64,000 bases of DNA. Origin: Malania oleifera (lineage: Eukaryota; Streptophyta; Magnoliopsida; Santalales; Ximeniaceae). Made by a program: the position numbers and the translations under genes. The DNA lies in assembly GCF_029873635.1 (NCBI RefSeq), contig NC_080423.1:103292991-103356990 (forward strand), in the 5' to 3' direction. The notes below the pieces were generated by a model that was not told where the DNA came from, did not search any database, and was given only the letters and a program-made list of their open reading frames with translations. Shown here piece after piece: positions 45,818 to 57,681 of this stretch (the stretch's first letter is position 1; each line of letters opens with the position of its first letter).

Positions 45818-47210
45818 CCCTTTGTCCTAATACGTTATGCAACTTACTACTACATCTGATACCTACTAGGGCACTTGCCTTTCTCAAAAAGCCCTCGGGC
45901 AAAGAGTTTGCCCCGCCCATACAAGTACCATGTTATACTAGTATATATACTGATACTAGTATAATACATTGTTCTGCATGTCATTTATCCTGCATTTCTA
46001 ATATGTTCATGTTCGTAACTTTGACATTTCGTAGCATTTCACTTTACGTGACTCTTTCCCATTTTATATTGTTCACATTTCACATTTCATTTCCATTTCA
46101 TTTCATTTCATGTATTCGTACTACAGCTTCTTTTAGCTGTACATCAGTTAGTCCACATAGATATGCGTTAAATATGCTACAACAACTCCATTTAGCTGTC
46201 ATCGGTTAGTCTACAGTTGCTTTTAGCTGTCATCATTTGCATGGTTACATTAACGACACATGCAACATAGTTAATATAATGTTTTCATTCTCATTGCATT
46301 CCCTGTATAACATGTGTCTTATATACATAACATAATTTAACACGAAATTTTACATTTTACTCATGCCACACAATTTAGCGGTAAAATCCATATATTTCAT
46401 ATAAAATAAGTCAACCTACATTTAACATTCATATACTGAAAATATACCTTGAATTTCTTACTTAATTATCCTAGAAAATCTTTCACTTTCATCAGTTCAT
46501 TTTCACATATACATAACATAATAAAACAACCCTAGGCTTAAAAATCATAAATTAAATGGTTGGCATTTTAAACCCATAAGAAAATATATACATATACACG
46601 TAAAATATATTTTTCCCCTTACCTGATTTCTTGAACTACGCCAACAGGGACTTCGAAAAATACCTGCGGCACTCACCCGGACCCTAAAATTAAATTCCTA
46701 GTTCCAATAAATTATTCCTGAATAAAATATTATTTAAATATTTCATAGGGCCATAATTCTTATATAAATAATAATACCCTTAAATTTAGTCAAATTGTCA
46801 AATTTCCCAAATCTCACTTTCGTTTTGGAGTAAGACCTAGAAAATCTCAATTGACAAATTATCTACATCAAATGACGGTGACGACGACTAGGACCCTGTG
46901 GTGGTGTCCATTCGTCGATTTAATCACATATTAAAGGCGAAATTGAGAAAATGGATAAAAATTACCTTTCCCTAGGAGCAGTGTCTAAGCCTTTCCCATG
47001 AAAAATCTGCTCTAATAGAAATGTCGGCAGCGGAATCAGGATTCCAACGGCACCTTCCGTTTCCCGATCAGTCGCAAACTCGCCGAGTAATTGAGAGAAA
47101 ATGAGAGAGACGGAGACAGAGCGGCTGGCCTCAGGAATATTTTTCAGAGGGGGGGGGCGTGCATCTCCTGCCTTCTTCTTTCTTCTTCTTTTACTTTTCT
47201 TCTGTCAGAT

Positions 47211-47248
<38 letters not shown>

Positions 47249-47523
47249 TACAAATATATTTATATATTATATTAACTTACTATATAAGTATATATATATA
47301 TTTCCCTTATTTCAATTAGTGTTTTTTTTAAATCCAATATAAAAATATTTAATTTAATAACTAATTATTTAATTATTTAATTTATCTTAATTTAATTTAA
47401 TTTCTTTAATTTTAATTTTTCTTTTTTTTTCCACGCCATTCCTTTTATTTATTTATCTGTTATTTTATTTATTTATATATATTTTTAATTATTTTAATCC
47501 TTTTAAATTTTCGGGTCTTTACA
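45818..47523 (-). repeat. Tekay-like 5' LTR, minus orientation, part 2
   Basis: Continuation of 36183-37006 after the Tekay-like insertion. It ends TTTCGGGTCTTTACA, the counterpart of TTTTCGGGCCATTACA at 33632. Read on the minus strand it has a leader with AGGTAAGG near 46615-46625, and an AT microsatellite at 47216-47242. No 5-bp duplication matches between 30474-30478 and 47524-47528, so the outer boundaries of this element may have been altered by recombination. Confidence 0.7.
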
Positions 47524-49194
47524 CTTTGTGATTTGGGGAGGTTTAGTGTTCCACATGATTTGGAAGAGGAAGTATTGCTGGAAGCACTTTGTTCTAGACA
47601 TATTATCCATCCTGGTAGTACTAAGATATATAGATTCTGAGGAAGCCTAACCGCTTATCCATAAAAACGAGGAACATAGACATTACGGTGTTTGGATGTT
47701 CTAGATATCTGATATTTTTAGTGTCTTTTGGCAGAATGATTAGTAGCACAAGCATCTGGTAATGGACTTGTCCCTTTAGCCAAGGCATGATGAGAGAAGT
47801 GAACAAGTTGGAAGTTACAATTCTTGCATTTGTGTAATAAGATAATCCAGTATAGTAAGTTCATGAGCTAAGGAAAAAAATTTCGTTGGAAACTATCAAA
47901 GTTCTTTAATGTATGGAATTAATATTCAAATAAACAAGCACACATATATAGTATGGAAGCGAAACTTCCATAGAATAGTGTCAAATTGAAAGAGAACCCT
48001 TCAATTTGCAAGTGGAAATGTTTGGATATGATGTTTTGTTTGCTTGGAGGAGAAAACCTAGATTTGCAGCTAGTGGAGTTAGATTCTCTTATTTGGTGGT
48101 TAGATGGATTTGGGAATGTTTGCCTTCGCTTTTGAAAATTGAAGAAAAGTATTCATTATAAAAAGTTAGTGAGATAAAGACTTGGAGGGGGACAAAAGAA
48201 AATTAGAATGGTAAGCCTATAGAATTGGTGGATATTTTAAAAAGAATATTGTTCTTCTAATTGTTAAAATATGATTGAAAATTTATCTTCAATGAATGTA
48301 TATGAAGACTGCATGTCGGCTTACTAGGAGAGACATGACATGGTTTAATCGTTAAGAAGAAATTAGGAAATGTGTTTGCAGGTGTGATCAGTTACATTAT
48401 AAAAATGTCTTGAGAGTACCTTTTGCCAACTCTTTGAATTTTGAGCTAGTATATTGTTGTAGCCTTTTTCCAGGGACGGTGTTGGAGCGGTGCCTCCCAA
48501 AATTTTTCAGACATTGTGTTCTATTATGGGGCATCTAAAATAAGGCCATTTTGTATTCTGAAGCTGTTAGACATGTCCATGCTTGTGTTCATGCTTGTCC
48601 TTCATATGATTGTAGGATTCCAAAAATGTTGATTGAAAAGTGTAAGCTCGTGCATCAATTTGGCATTGAGAGGGAATTAGGTGATTAAAATTCTAGGGAA
48701 TGCTTAGAAGCTCATATAATTTTTTCTTAAACGAATTACAAAACGATGGTGAGAGTTTTGAAGTGCCTTTTATACATTTGATCTGACGAGCAAATGATTA
48801 CACATCCTAGTCTGAGATATCCTAGCAGGTATGGTGCATGATGAGTATAAAGTCATCATTGTAAGTTCTCTGTTTAAAGGTGAGGCTAACCATTAGTGGG
48901 AATCTATGCAATGGATAAGAGATGTTGAAGGTCGAGGCTATGAGTTAGGATTGACTATAAAATAGTTTTCAATGGGAAATATTTTCGAAAAAGCACTTCA
49001 AGAAGCCAAATTACAAAAAATTATGTAGTTGAGTCAAGGGAATTTATTCAATCTAGTGTATCACCATGAGTTGTACTTGTGTTATTTATTAAGAAACATA
49101 GTGGGTCCTTTGGGGCTATGCATTAATTATTGAAAGTTGAATCGTGTTGCATTAAGAATTGGTATCGACTTTTAAGAATTGGTGGACTATTTTT
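47524..49194 (+). pseudogene. Degenerate Ty3/gypsy pol fragments
   Basis: At 47524-47640 the plus-strand reading contains VPHDLEEEVLLEAL and HPGSTKIYR, a decayed integrase zinc region like HPCSTKMYRDL of the Tekay-like element. Near 49050-49185 it contains LFIKKHSGSF followed by remnants of the CIDYRELN and [11 protein letters not shown] blocks, which belong to RT. RT should precede integrase, so these are separate or rearranged pieces. The part between (47650-49030) is too decayed to assign. Confidence 0.55.
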
Positions 49195-49229
49195 GTGAAG
49201 ACCTAGAAAAGTAAAACAACAACAACAAC

Positions 49230-49281
<52 letters not shown>

Positions 49282-49400
49282 TAAATAAATAAATATTAAT
49301 TATTAATTAAAATAGTATAATATTATATAATATAATAATATATTAATATAATATATTAATAATTATCAAATTTGTGAACTACTCGGGGGGGGGGGGGGTT
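49195..49400 (+). repeat. LTR start fragment with AAT microsatellite
   Basis: TGTGAAGACCTAGAAAAG resembles the TGTAACGACCC starts of the other LTRs. It is followed by an AAC/AAT run (49219-49278), AT-rich sequence similar to 28440-28550, and a G run (49385-49398). It is truncated by the solo LTR that begins at 49406. Confidence 0.45.
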
Positions 49401-49405
49401 AAGGG

Positions 49406-51966
49406 TATGAATTGTAGACCTGAGGTAGTAATCCTTCCCATCAATTAGGATACTTCACACCTTATTCTGAAAGTCTGTGAATTGGCTGAGGATTCCATAC
49501 ATCTTTGTAAATTCATATATTTCTTTTGTAGGGGTTTTTATCTTTAAAGATTTGTTATAAAAAGATAATAAGATGCATGTCTTTTATCATCTTCAGTAAC
49601 AAAACCTATTAAGAGGGGCAGCTATAGATACCTCAATTTGTCTGAGGGTCTTATACAACAACAAAAAAATAGAGTTTTTTTTTTTTTTTTTCATGAAAAA
49701 AAGAAAAAATAGAGAGAAATGTGGAAAAATAAAATATACATTTTATATTGGAATTCTTTTTTTGCAAAAAAAAAAAAAAAGAAAAGGAAAAATAAAGTGG
49801 GCCTGCAATTTTGAGTCTTTAATTTGGACTTGTAAAAAAAATAAAAAAATCAAAGACATGTGCAAAAATCAAAATTTAAAATTGATTTGCCAATTAAGCT
49901 TGATTGAAAAATAAATTTGATTAATCAACTTGATTTAGAAAATTAGTTTTAAATTAGATCGCTTGATTTGAATTTGATTGATTAATCAAACCACTTCTCA
50001 ATCTTATAAATAGAGAAATTTGGAAGCAAGAAGGAGATGGAAAAAATAAATTCAATACAAGAATAGAGGAGGAGGAAATTCATGTTAAGAAAGAGTGAGA
50101 GAGAAAAAAAAAGTGTATTTTTTTTGAAAAATTCAGGATTGGAGGTACTTGCGCAGTCAAATAATCCTAGACCATTGAAGAGTAATTTCTTATCCGTTTG
50201 AGTTAAAATTGTAATAGGTGGTTCCTGACTTATCTTTCTTCATTCAGGATGGTCTAATTCTCATTTGGATATTGGAAACTTTGGTTTTGGGGTCTGGACA
50301 ACCGCCTCATTATAGCAGTAGGGGTGCCTGCACAGTTAGCTTGATCTAAACAATCAGGTGGTGATTTCTACTTCGATTGAACTGAAATATTTACTGATTG
50401 TATATGACTCACCCTTCTTAATTCTGATAGGCTAGATTGTTGTTTAGAACTTTTAAACTTTGGTTTTGTGCTTTAGATAGCAACCTTATGACAGCAGCAG
50501 CTTTAGGATTGAAGGTACCTGTGTAATCGGCTTGATCTCGACAATCGGATAGTGATTTCTCGTCCGATTGAACTGAAATTTTTAGAGATTGTGCATGACT
50601 CATTCTTCTTAATTTTGAAAGGTTAGATTGTTAGTTAGAGCTTTGAAACTTTTATTTTTCGTCTCAGACAACAATCTCATTGCAACAACAACTTCAAGAT
50701 TGGATGTGCATGCGCAATCAGATTGATCTAGACAATCGGATGGTGATTTCTCGTCCGATTGAGCGAAAATTTTTAAGGTTGTTCATGACTCATCCTTTCT
50801 AATTTTGATCGGTCAGTTTGTTATTTGAAGTTTTTTAACTTCAGTTTTCTAGCTTGGACAACAATCTCATTGCAATAGCAGCTTCAGGTTAGAAAAAGTC
50901 TTATAAATTTTTTAAAATAAAAGGAGAGCCCCGGAGGGTAACACGTGTCGTGGTGACATTTATCAAGGATTCAAGGTGATGTCGTGCAAACATCACATTG
51001 CTACAATACTTTAAAAAAAAAAAAAAAAAGCAAAAATGTGACAAGTCACCTTTGTGAGTGGACACGTAGCACCAGCTGGTTTAAATCGGTTCATTTTAAA
51101 TGAATCCGATGACTCGGTTCACCATTTTTTAATTTATTTTATATATTATTTTATTTAATAATTTTAATTAGTTTTAATTTTTTTTTTATAAAAAATAGAG
51201 GAAAATAGCAGAAAATTATCAAAAAAAAAAATTAGAGAAACATTTAAAAATTATTTTTTGAAGTCAAGAAATATATTTTGAGTCATTTTGATTTGAAATT
51301 TTAGAAAAAAAATAAAGAAAAATCCTTAAAAATCCCAGAAAATTTAGAAAAATATTTAAAATTTTCAGAAAAAATTTACAAGGATTTTGAAAAATCTAGG
51401 AATGATTTCAAAGATACTTTTTATGATTTTCTTGATTTTTGGGTGGGTGCATCCCAATGATTTCAAAAAGGGTAAAGAGATATTTTGAATCTCACTTGTA
51501 TTAGCTCTAAGAATGGTTTATCTAACAAGATCCCCTCATTTGGAGGTCTTATTAGACATTCCTAATCGCACCATGTTTTTTATTTTTTTTAAATTTATTT
51601 GTTTATTTTTATTTATTTATCTAGCCATTTTATTTATTTATTTATTTGTTTATTTTTAAAGAGTTAATTAAAAGTCATCAAAATTCGATTTAGTGATAAT
51701 TCATAACTGATTAGGTATCGTTCGTAGAACGGGTGTATAGGGGGTGCTAATACCTTTTCCTCACATAACTGAACTTCTGATCCCAACTCTACTAAAGTAG
51801 ACCGAGAATACTGATTCTTTGGCTTAGGAATAGTTTAAAGACCAATCAATAAGTAGTAAAAATGTGTTCTAACCGCACCAAGTTAAGGTTAGTGACAACT
51901 CCATTTCAAAATTCAAAATCTATAATCTTTCGTCGTTTCGGATCCTTTCTCTGGGACGTTGCGACA
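49406..51966 (+). repeat. TAT/Ogre-like solo LTR A (2561 bp), TSD AAGGG
   Basis: AAGGG flanks the unit at 49401-49405 and 51967-51971. The 3' end reads GGGACGTTGCGACA, and the preceding 250 bases (GTATAGGGGGTGCTAATACC, then CTAACCGCAC, then GTTAGTGACAACTCC) are collinear with the end of solo LTR B at 60478-60707. The first bases are TATGAATTGTAGACC, so the terminal TG has probably mutated. It contains a tandem repeat (50130-50890) and long A/T-rich parts. No internal region is present. Confidence 0.78.
50130..50890 (+). repeat. Tandem repeat, four units of about 180-191 bp, in solo LTR A
   Basis: Units begin near 50149, 50328, 50518 and 50709 with a TGCGCAGTC/TGTGTAATCGG type phrase. Units 3 and 4 contain perfect 8-base inverted repeats CAATCGGA and TCCGATTG separated by 13 bases (50542-50570, 50733-50761). 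Unit 2 has a decayed form. Confidence 0.85.
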
Positions 51967-51971
51967 AAGGG

Positions 51972-52289
51972 TATTTGTATCCACAATAATACCACATGTT
52001 AAAACAATTTATGTTTATTAATTAGTTCAGTGTTATGTTTTCATTGCCCTCAAGTAATTATATATGATGGACTAGCTAGCCTGATGGACCACTTTATATA
52101 AGCAGCAGCGAGGTTCTCTTCTATGTTCTGCATATTTCTTTTTGTTTTCCAAACCAAAAACAGAAAACAAAAGTATGACATTTATAACATTACGAAATGA
52201 GCTCTAAGGTACTGAAAAAAACATCAAAACAAAGAACTAGAATTCTGGTTACAGCAATTAAGTACGTTTATTAACTATGCCACTCAAAT
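51972..52289. other. Spacer downstream of the phytocyanin gene
   Basis: AT-rich. It probably includes the 3' untranslated region and polyadenylation region of the minus-strand phytocyanin gene. No other feature recognised. Confidence 0.4.
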
Positions 52290-53136
52290 TTACGTCACCC
52301 ACAAGAGAGTAACAGCCATAAAGGCTAAAAAAACTAGCACAATAGTATCTCTTCCATAACAAATAAACCCTGCTGAAGTGGGCAAAGTAGCTGAAGGGTT
52401 GTTGTTCTTAGAAGAAGGTCGTGGTAGCGATTGAGGAGCCCTCGGCGCCAGCCCAGCTGCGCCGTGAGGTGCACTTGCCGGTGAACTTGTCTGGCTTGCT
52501 CCTGCAGTATTCACTTGCAGCTTCATCCCTCCAAGACAATGTAACTTGTTTCCACAGACAAAGTACCTAGTTCCGGGCTTTGTCAGAGGAATTGATGTGT
52601 TCCCATCTCTACTTGTTAGTAGAGCTGCCGTCGTATTGCACCCCTCATAGTTCTCCTTCTTCACTTCGCTCACACTGTGGTAGGATGAGTACTGGAACAC
52701 TACAAAAAAAACACAAGTTAATATAACATCTGTTTTGTGTCTAAACAAATTACATGTGGGTAAGGAACTAACACACATGTTGCACTGGTACATGAGAATT
52801 AATTAATAAAATGAAATAGAAAGGCATGAAATCAAATTTATCACTTCAGTTCATCGTATTCTTCATTCAAAACTTCTTTTCATTCCAATTTTAACCCATT
52901 TTTTTCACAAACCAAACGTAACACTATTTCGTTCGTGAATATATACTTCACTAAAACGTATAGTTTGAGGGCTTACCGAGAACGTCCCCGACGGTGAATT
53001 TCTTGTCCTTTGCCCATGTATCAACGTCGGTGCTAATATCCCAACCGGAGCTACCCCCCACCATATACATAGCAGCATTGCATGTCAGAGCAAAGCTGAG
53101 AATAACCAGAACACAAACCAGAAAGAGCTTTGCCAT
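52290..53136 (-). CDS. Phytocyanin (uclacyanin-like blue copper protein), GPI-anchored, two exons
   Basis: CDS is 53136-52977 joined to 52699-52290, giving 189 residues; the join creates VGDVLVFQYSSYHS. Phytocyanins are plant cell-surface type-I copper proteins thought to act in electron transfer and wall or reproductive processes. Residues 1 to about 22 form a signal peptide. The domain (about 23-117) has copper ligands His61, Cys102, His107 and Met112; the axial Met argues for uclacyanin rather than stellacyanin. Cys74 and Cys108 are in the usual disulfide positions. A Pro/Ser/Ala-rich linker (about 120-160) and a hydrophobic tail (FLAFMAVTLLWVT) suggest a GPI anchor with arabinogalactan-like glycosylation. 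The frame is intact with consensus splice sites, so the gene is probably functional. Confidence 0.93.
52700..52976 (-). other. Phytocyanin intron (277 bp)
   Basis: Donor GTAAGC at 52976 and acceptor TTTTTTGTAG ending at 52700, both read on the minus strand. It interrupts between the first and second base of a Val codon, the position typical for phytocyanin genes. Confidence 0.92.
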
Positions 53137-53201
53137 TTGCAGTTACTAGCTAGACCTAGATGGAAGAATGAAACACATGAGATGGAAAACTTTGCACAGC
53201 T

Positions 53202-53210
53202 TGATATATA
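53202..53210 (-). promoter_or_regulatory. Possible TATA box of phytocyanin gene
   Basis: TATATATCA on the minus strand, about 65-75 bases upstream of the start codon. This is compatible with a short 5' untranslated region. Confidence 0.5.
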
Positions 53211-53491
53211 CGTAAACATGAGGGTTTGCCAATGATTAGATGACCTAACATCATACTGACTTGAGGATTGATTTATTATTACTATTGTTATGACTATTGC
53301 AGCTAGGTAATATTAGTTGCACCAACATATTTATATATTCATGCTTTTAATTGAAATGGAGTGAAGAAGATGAGCTACATAGAACTTTAATTGGTGAGTT
53401 TGGTTTAACTCTGGACATTTCCATTGTGTGTGGTTCTTGGTAACCTGCAGCAGGTCGCTGGTTACTGGTCAGATGGGCAATACCATTTCTG

Positions 53492-53547
<56 letters not shown>

Positions 53548-55539
53548 GTACATATATAATTGTTTTCAAGAAGTTGGTAGGGTGGGTGAAAGTGAGAGTT
53601 CAGTTGGTTGGAAGGCTATCGAGTGCTTCGCTGCAGTATTCCAATTCCTTCTTTTGACTTTTGCAGCTGCTGGAGTGAAAATTGAAGAAGGAAATTAATT
53701 TTCTTAATACGATGGGTTTCCATATTTGCATGAAATCTATTAATGATTTGTTTGGTTGAAATAGATTAAAATGTAATTAATTTTTATAATTTCATAAATT
53801 CGTGATATAATTTTTCATTTATTTTACTATCAATTTATCATCCTTGTATACTAAACATTAAGTAAAGGATTTGTTTTGTCAAATCAGAAATAGTCCCATT
53901 TTTGTTGGGAAGAAATCTTGCTCCGGACCATCTTCCATGTTTTTCTAACTAATCTATTGAAGGAGAAAATTGCAAAGTAATACAGCTATTCAATGATTTT
54001 CACAAATACGTGTTCATAAGAAATCCCTTGTGGCTAGCGGCAAGCAAGCAGGATGCAGGCCCTACATAGATGCATAGGCCCATGCTTTGCCTACTTGCCA
54101 CGTTGGCTCGTGACCATCACAATCTCGTGACAAGCAAGGATACTCCGTGTCACCTAAATAATTTTTTTTTAAATAATTAGAAAATAATTTTTTTTTTTTT
54201 TACAATTACACCTTTTTTTGTGTCAATTTGGAAGTTATCATTTTGGAAAATTATTTTGGTATATTCATACATATAGGATTGGAAGAGAGTCAAGGTATCT
54301 CATAAGTTATTTAAGCTTGATTAGTTGGCTCTAAGATTCACCTTAACTCAACTTCATGATTTGAGTTCTCTTCGAATTTACATATTTAACTGATTTAACA
54401 AGTTTTAATTATGTATTAATATCTGTACTATTATGTGAAAATTGAACATCTCCAACTCTTTTGGACGTGACACTTGGCAACTCAAGCATATGGCATGCAT
54501 AGGTGTTTTTTCTTCCACTTTTTTATTATTTTGTTTTATTTTAAATCTCTTAGTCTCTGTCTCTCCCAACCACCACATTGGTGGATCCCGCAGGATTGCT
54601 ATACGTTACCATGACCGCTAATTTTTTATTTTGACAAAAGACAATAACCTCCTCTAAAGTTTGGCAAAAAGACAATAATCCTTTTTGAAATTTCAAAAAT
54701 TTGAGAGACTTTCCCTATGGTTTGCCAAAAAAATGCAAACCATCCCTTGTATTTCGCAAAAAGATAAGTTTTTTTTTTATGAAAGGTCTATGTCTTTTGA
54801 AAAATCTCAAGGGAGGTCTGACCTCAGTTAAGGTTTCTGTCTTTTTACCAAATCTCAAAGGAAGTAAGTGTCCTTTGCCTTTTTTTTTTTTTTTTCTCCA
54901 TCTGTTCTCCTTTCCTTCCCTCTCTCTCTATCAGTGTCCTCCTGTACTAATGATGAACCTATACAATAAATTAATTAATAAAAAATAAATATCACCATTT
55001 ATTATTTATATATTACGAACATAATTTCCAACTGCATTTATTTGGCACCAAATCATTCTCCCTTATGACTTATGTTACCCTGTCTAAAAATATTTAATAA
55101 TATCATCCTCATTATTAAATATACTAATATAACATTTTAATTATTATAATTTATACCTTAGAACTAGTAAAACAATATTTTTAAATATATATTAAACATT
55201 GCAATTATTTACCTAATTTATTTAAATATATTCTATTCTAAGTCATCAAATTATTGTACACAACTTTTTCAAACTTCAATTTTTTAATCAATTGCACTAT
55301 CACCCTTAAATGAAAATTTACTTTATTACTAAAAAAATTGATTTACTAATACAAGTAGGCTTCAATTATATATATATATAATCATTAACCTTTGACAACC
55401 ATTAGAGAAGGGAAGTCTGCTTAAATAAAAGATAAATGTAACCTCAATTGATTGACTTGCATATTTTCACAAATGAGTACTAATAACCTCCTTTAGCACA
55501 ACATTCCACACAAAATAACTATCAATTTCTCAGCTGATT
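53211..55539. other. AT-rich intergenic region
   Basis: Holds a CT microsatellite (53496-53530) followed by AT repeats (53532-53548), poly-T runs near 54162-54200, and near 54640-54860 a repetitive stretch with variants of TTTGGCAAAAAGACAATAAT. That stretch may be part of a small transposon, though no ends were found. No gene recognised. The LTR fragment at 55540 may start further left, but no terminus is visible. Confidence 0.45.
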
Positions 55540-57197
55540 TTCGCACAATCGAAAATCCGAAAATATCGCTGGACTCCATTCTCCGCCACCGATATTTCTA
55601 CCTGAGCGGATTTATTAGAGGAGTAGTGTAGGCATATCTCCTAAGGTAAGCTCAATTCTCACTTTTTTCTCAATTTCTCGTAAATCTTAAGCCCAATTGA
55701 TGATCGGACACCACCACGAGAATCTAGAGATGATTCTTTACAAGTTTAGCGGAGTGGATTTCTCGTGGGGTCGTCATAGGCATAACCCCAAAATTAGGTT
55801 AAAGGGGTTATTAAAGGGCTAGTTATTATTTAATTATTGTAGATTTGGAAATGTTAAATATTGGGCATTCTGAGGTTGAATTAGGATTATTGAATTCATG
55901 GCTCGGGTAAACACCACGGGTGTAATTTCGGGACCCTACGAGCATAGTTCAAGAAACCGAGGTAAGTTGATTATTTTGGAGTTTAACAATTTATTTGGGT
56001 TATTGAGAGCCTAGGAAATGCTTTATGAAAATTATGTTAGAATTCTGTTGAATGTTCTGGAGAAATGAAAATTGTAGGTTTTGTGTTGAAAATGCCACGG
56101 GCTCAGGATTGAATTTTGGTATTTTTCCTTGAAATTATTATCATGATGATATAAATAATAGATGAGAAATTGTGTGGCATATGATTTTATGAAAATTATG
56201 AAATGTATTGTGTAAAATGTGATTTGAAATGGGAAATATGGGAAAATGATATGATGATGAATATTCCTGAGAAAATGAAATGAAATGTGGAAATGTTATA
56301 CGATTTTCTGGAAAATATTGAAAAGGGATAAATGTATATACGACAATCATTTTATGGGGATAGTAGAAATAAGAAACACTAATATATGTGAAGATTGAGA
56401 AATGTAGAATATGGGAAATATGAAAATGATTTTCTATGAAATGGGGGAAAAAAATGAAATTCTAATATGTGCATACTAGAAATGATGAAATATATGAAAT
56501 GTGATATATTCTTATATTTGCTTATATATTATTATGAGATGAATTGTGAAATTGAAATGTTGAGAATAAAACAGTAGAAAATGAGAAATCTACTGGGAAT
56601 AATGTTTTATGAATATTGAATAAAAATACTGGACATGTGAATTTTGATATATGAATATGGAAATATTGTAATGTGAAATTCTGTAATATGAATAATGAAA
56701 TACGGGAATTGAATTGTGAATGATGAAGTGTGAATACTAGAAGTGAAATGTGAATACTGAAATTGTGAACATTGCAGCGTAACAACTGCAATGAATATAT
56801 GTATTGATATAGGAAACGTTGATATGAGAAAAGTGAAATAGTGGAAATGAAAACCCTGATGGATGGATATGTAAACCCCGGCGATGGGTTATGATATCGA
56901 GCATGGTACCGATGCTAGCGGTTGAAAAAGGCAACCACACGAATTCGTGGAGTGTGTGGCGTGGCAGTGCGAATGGGCCAAAGTAGAGTTGTTTATTGTC
57001 CCCTAGATTCCAAACCAGGGTATGTGGCAGGCCATTCACTACTACAGACAGGTATATGGTAATATTTTATCTAACCGGGTTGGCCAACCGCGGTTAGATC
57101 CATCCTTCGGGTCACCTAACCTTGACCATGGGGGGAACCATGGTATGAAGAAAAATCCTTAGGGCAGCCATGAGTTACAAACACGACATGTTATGGT
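55540..57197 (+). repeat. Tekay-like LTR fragment, plus orientation, part 1
   Basis: Contains leader-like sequence with AGGTAAG sites (near 55644 and 55961) and a diverged copy of island 1 (57071-57147, GGTTGGCCAACCGCGG then CATCCTTCGGGTCACCTAAC). It is interrupted by solo LTR B and resumes at 60713. The start is not defined. Confidence 0.6.
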
Positions 57198-57488
57198 TGT
57201 AGACACCCCATTTTTACCCAGGCCCAATATTATTATTATATTACTATTATTATTTTCATTTTTATTTTCATTATTATTACCTTTTTTATTTTTAAATATT
57301 ATTATTATTATTATTATTTTTATTAGTATTATTTGTACTCATTATTATTTATTTATTTATTTTATTTATTATTATTATTATTATTTTTTGCTATCATTTT
57401 TAGTATTTTTTATTATTATTTACATTATTATTTGATATTATTTTATCATTATGGTATTATTTTTATTAGTATTATTACTATTTTGTTA

Positions 57489-57526
<38 letters not shown>

Positions 57527-57619
57527 TATTCTCATTATTATTAATATTATTTATTTACTATTATTATTAGTATTTTTATCTTTATTATTACTATTTTATT
57601 ATTATTATTGTTATTTTGC

Positions 57620-57681
<62 letters not shown>

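Noticed and set aside
47091-47342. Two overlapping small open frames
   Set aside because: They cross an AT microsatellite in a minus-oriented LTR and have no conserved features.
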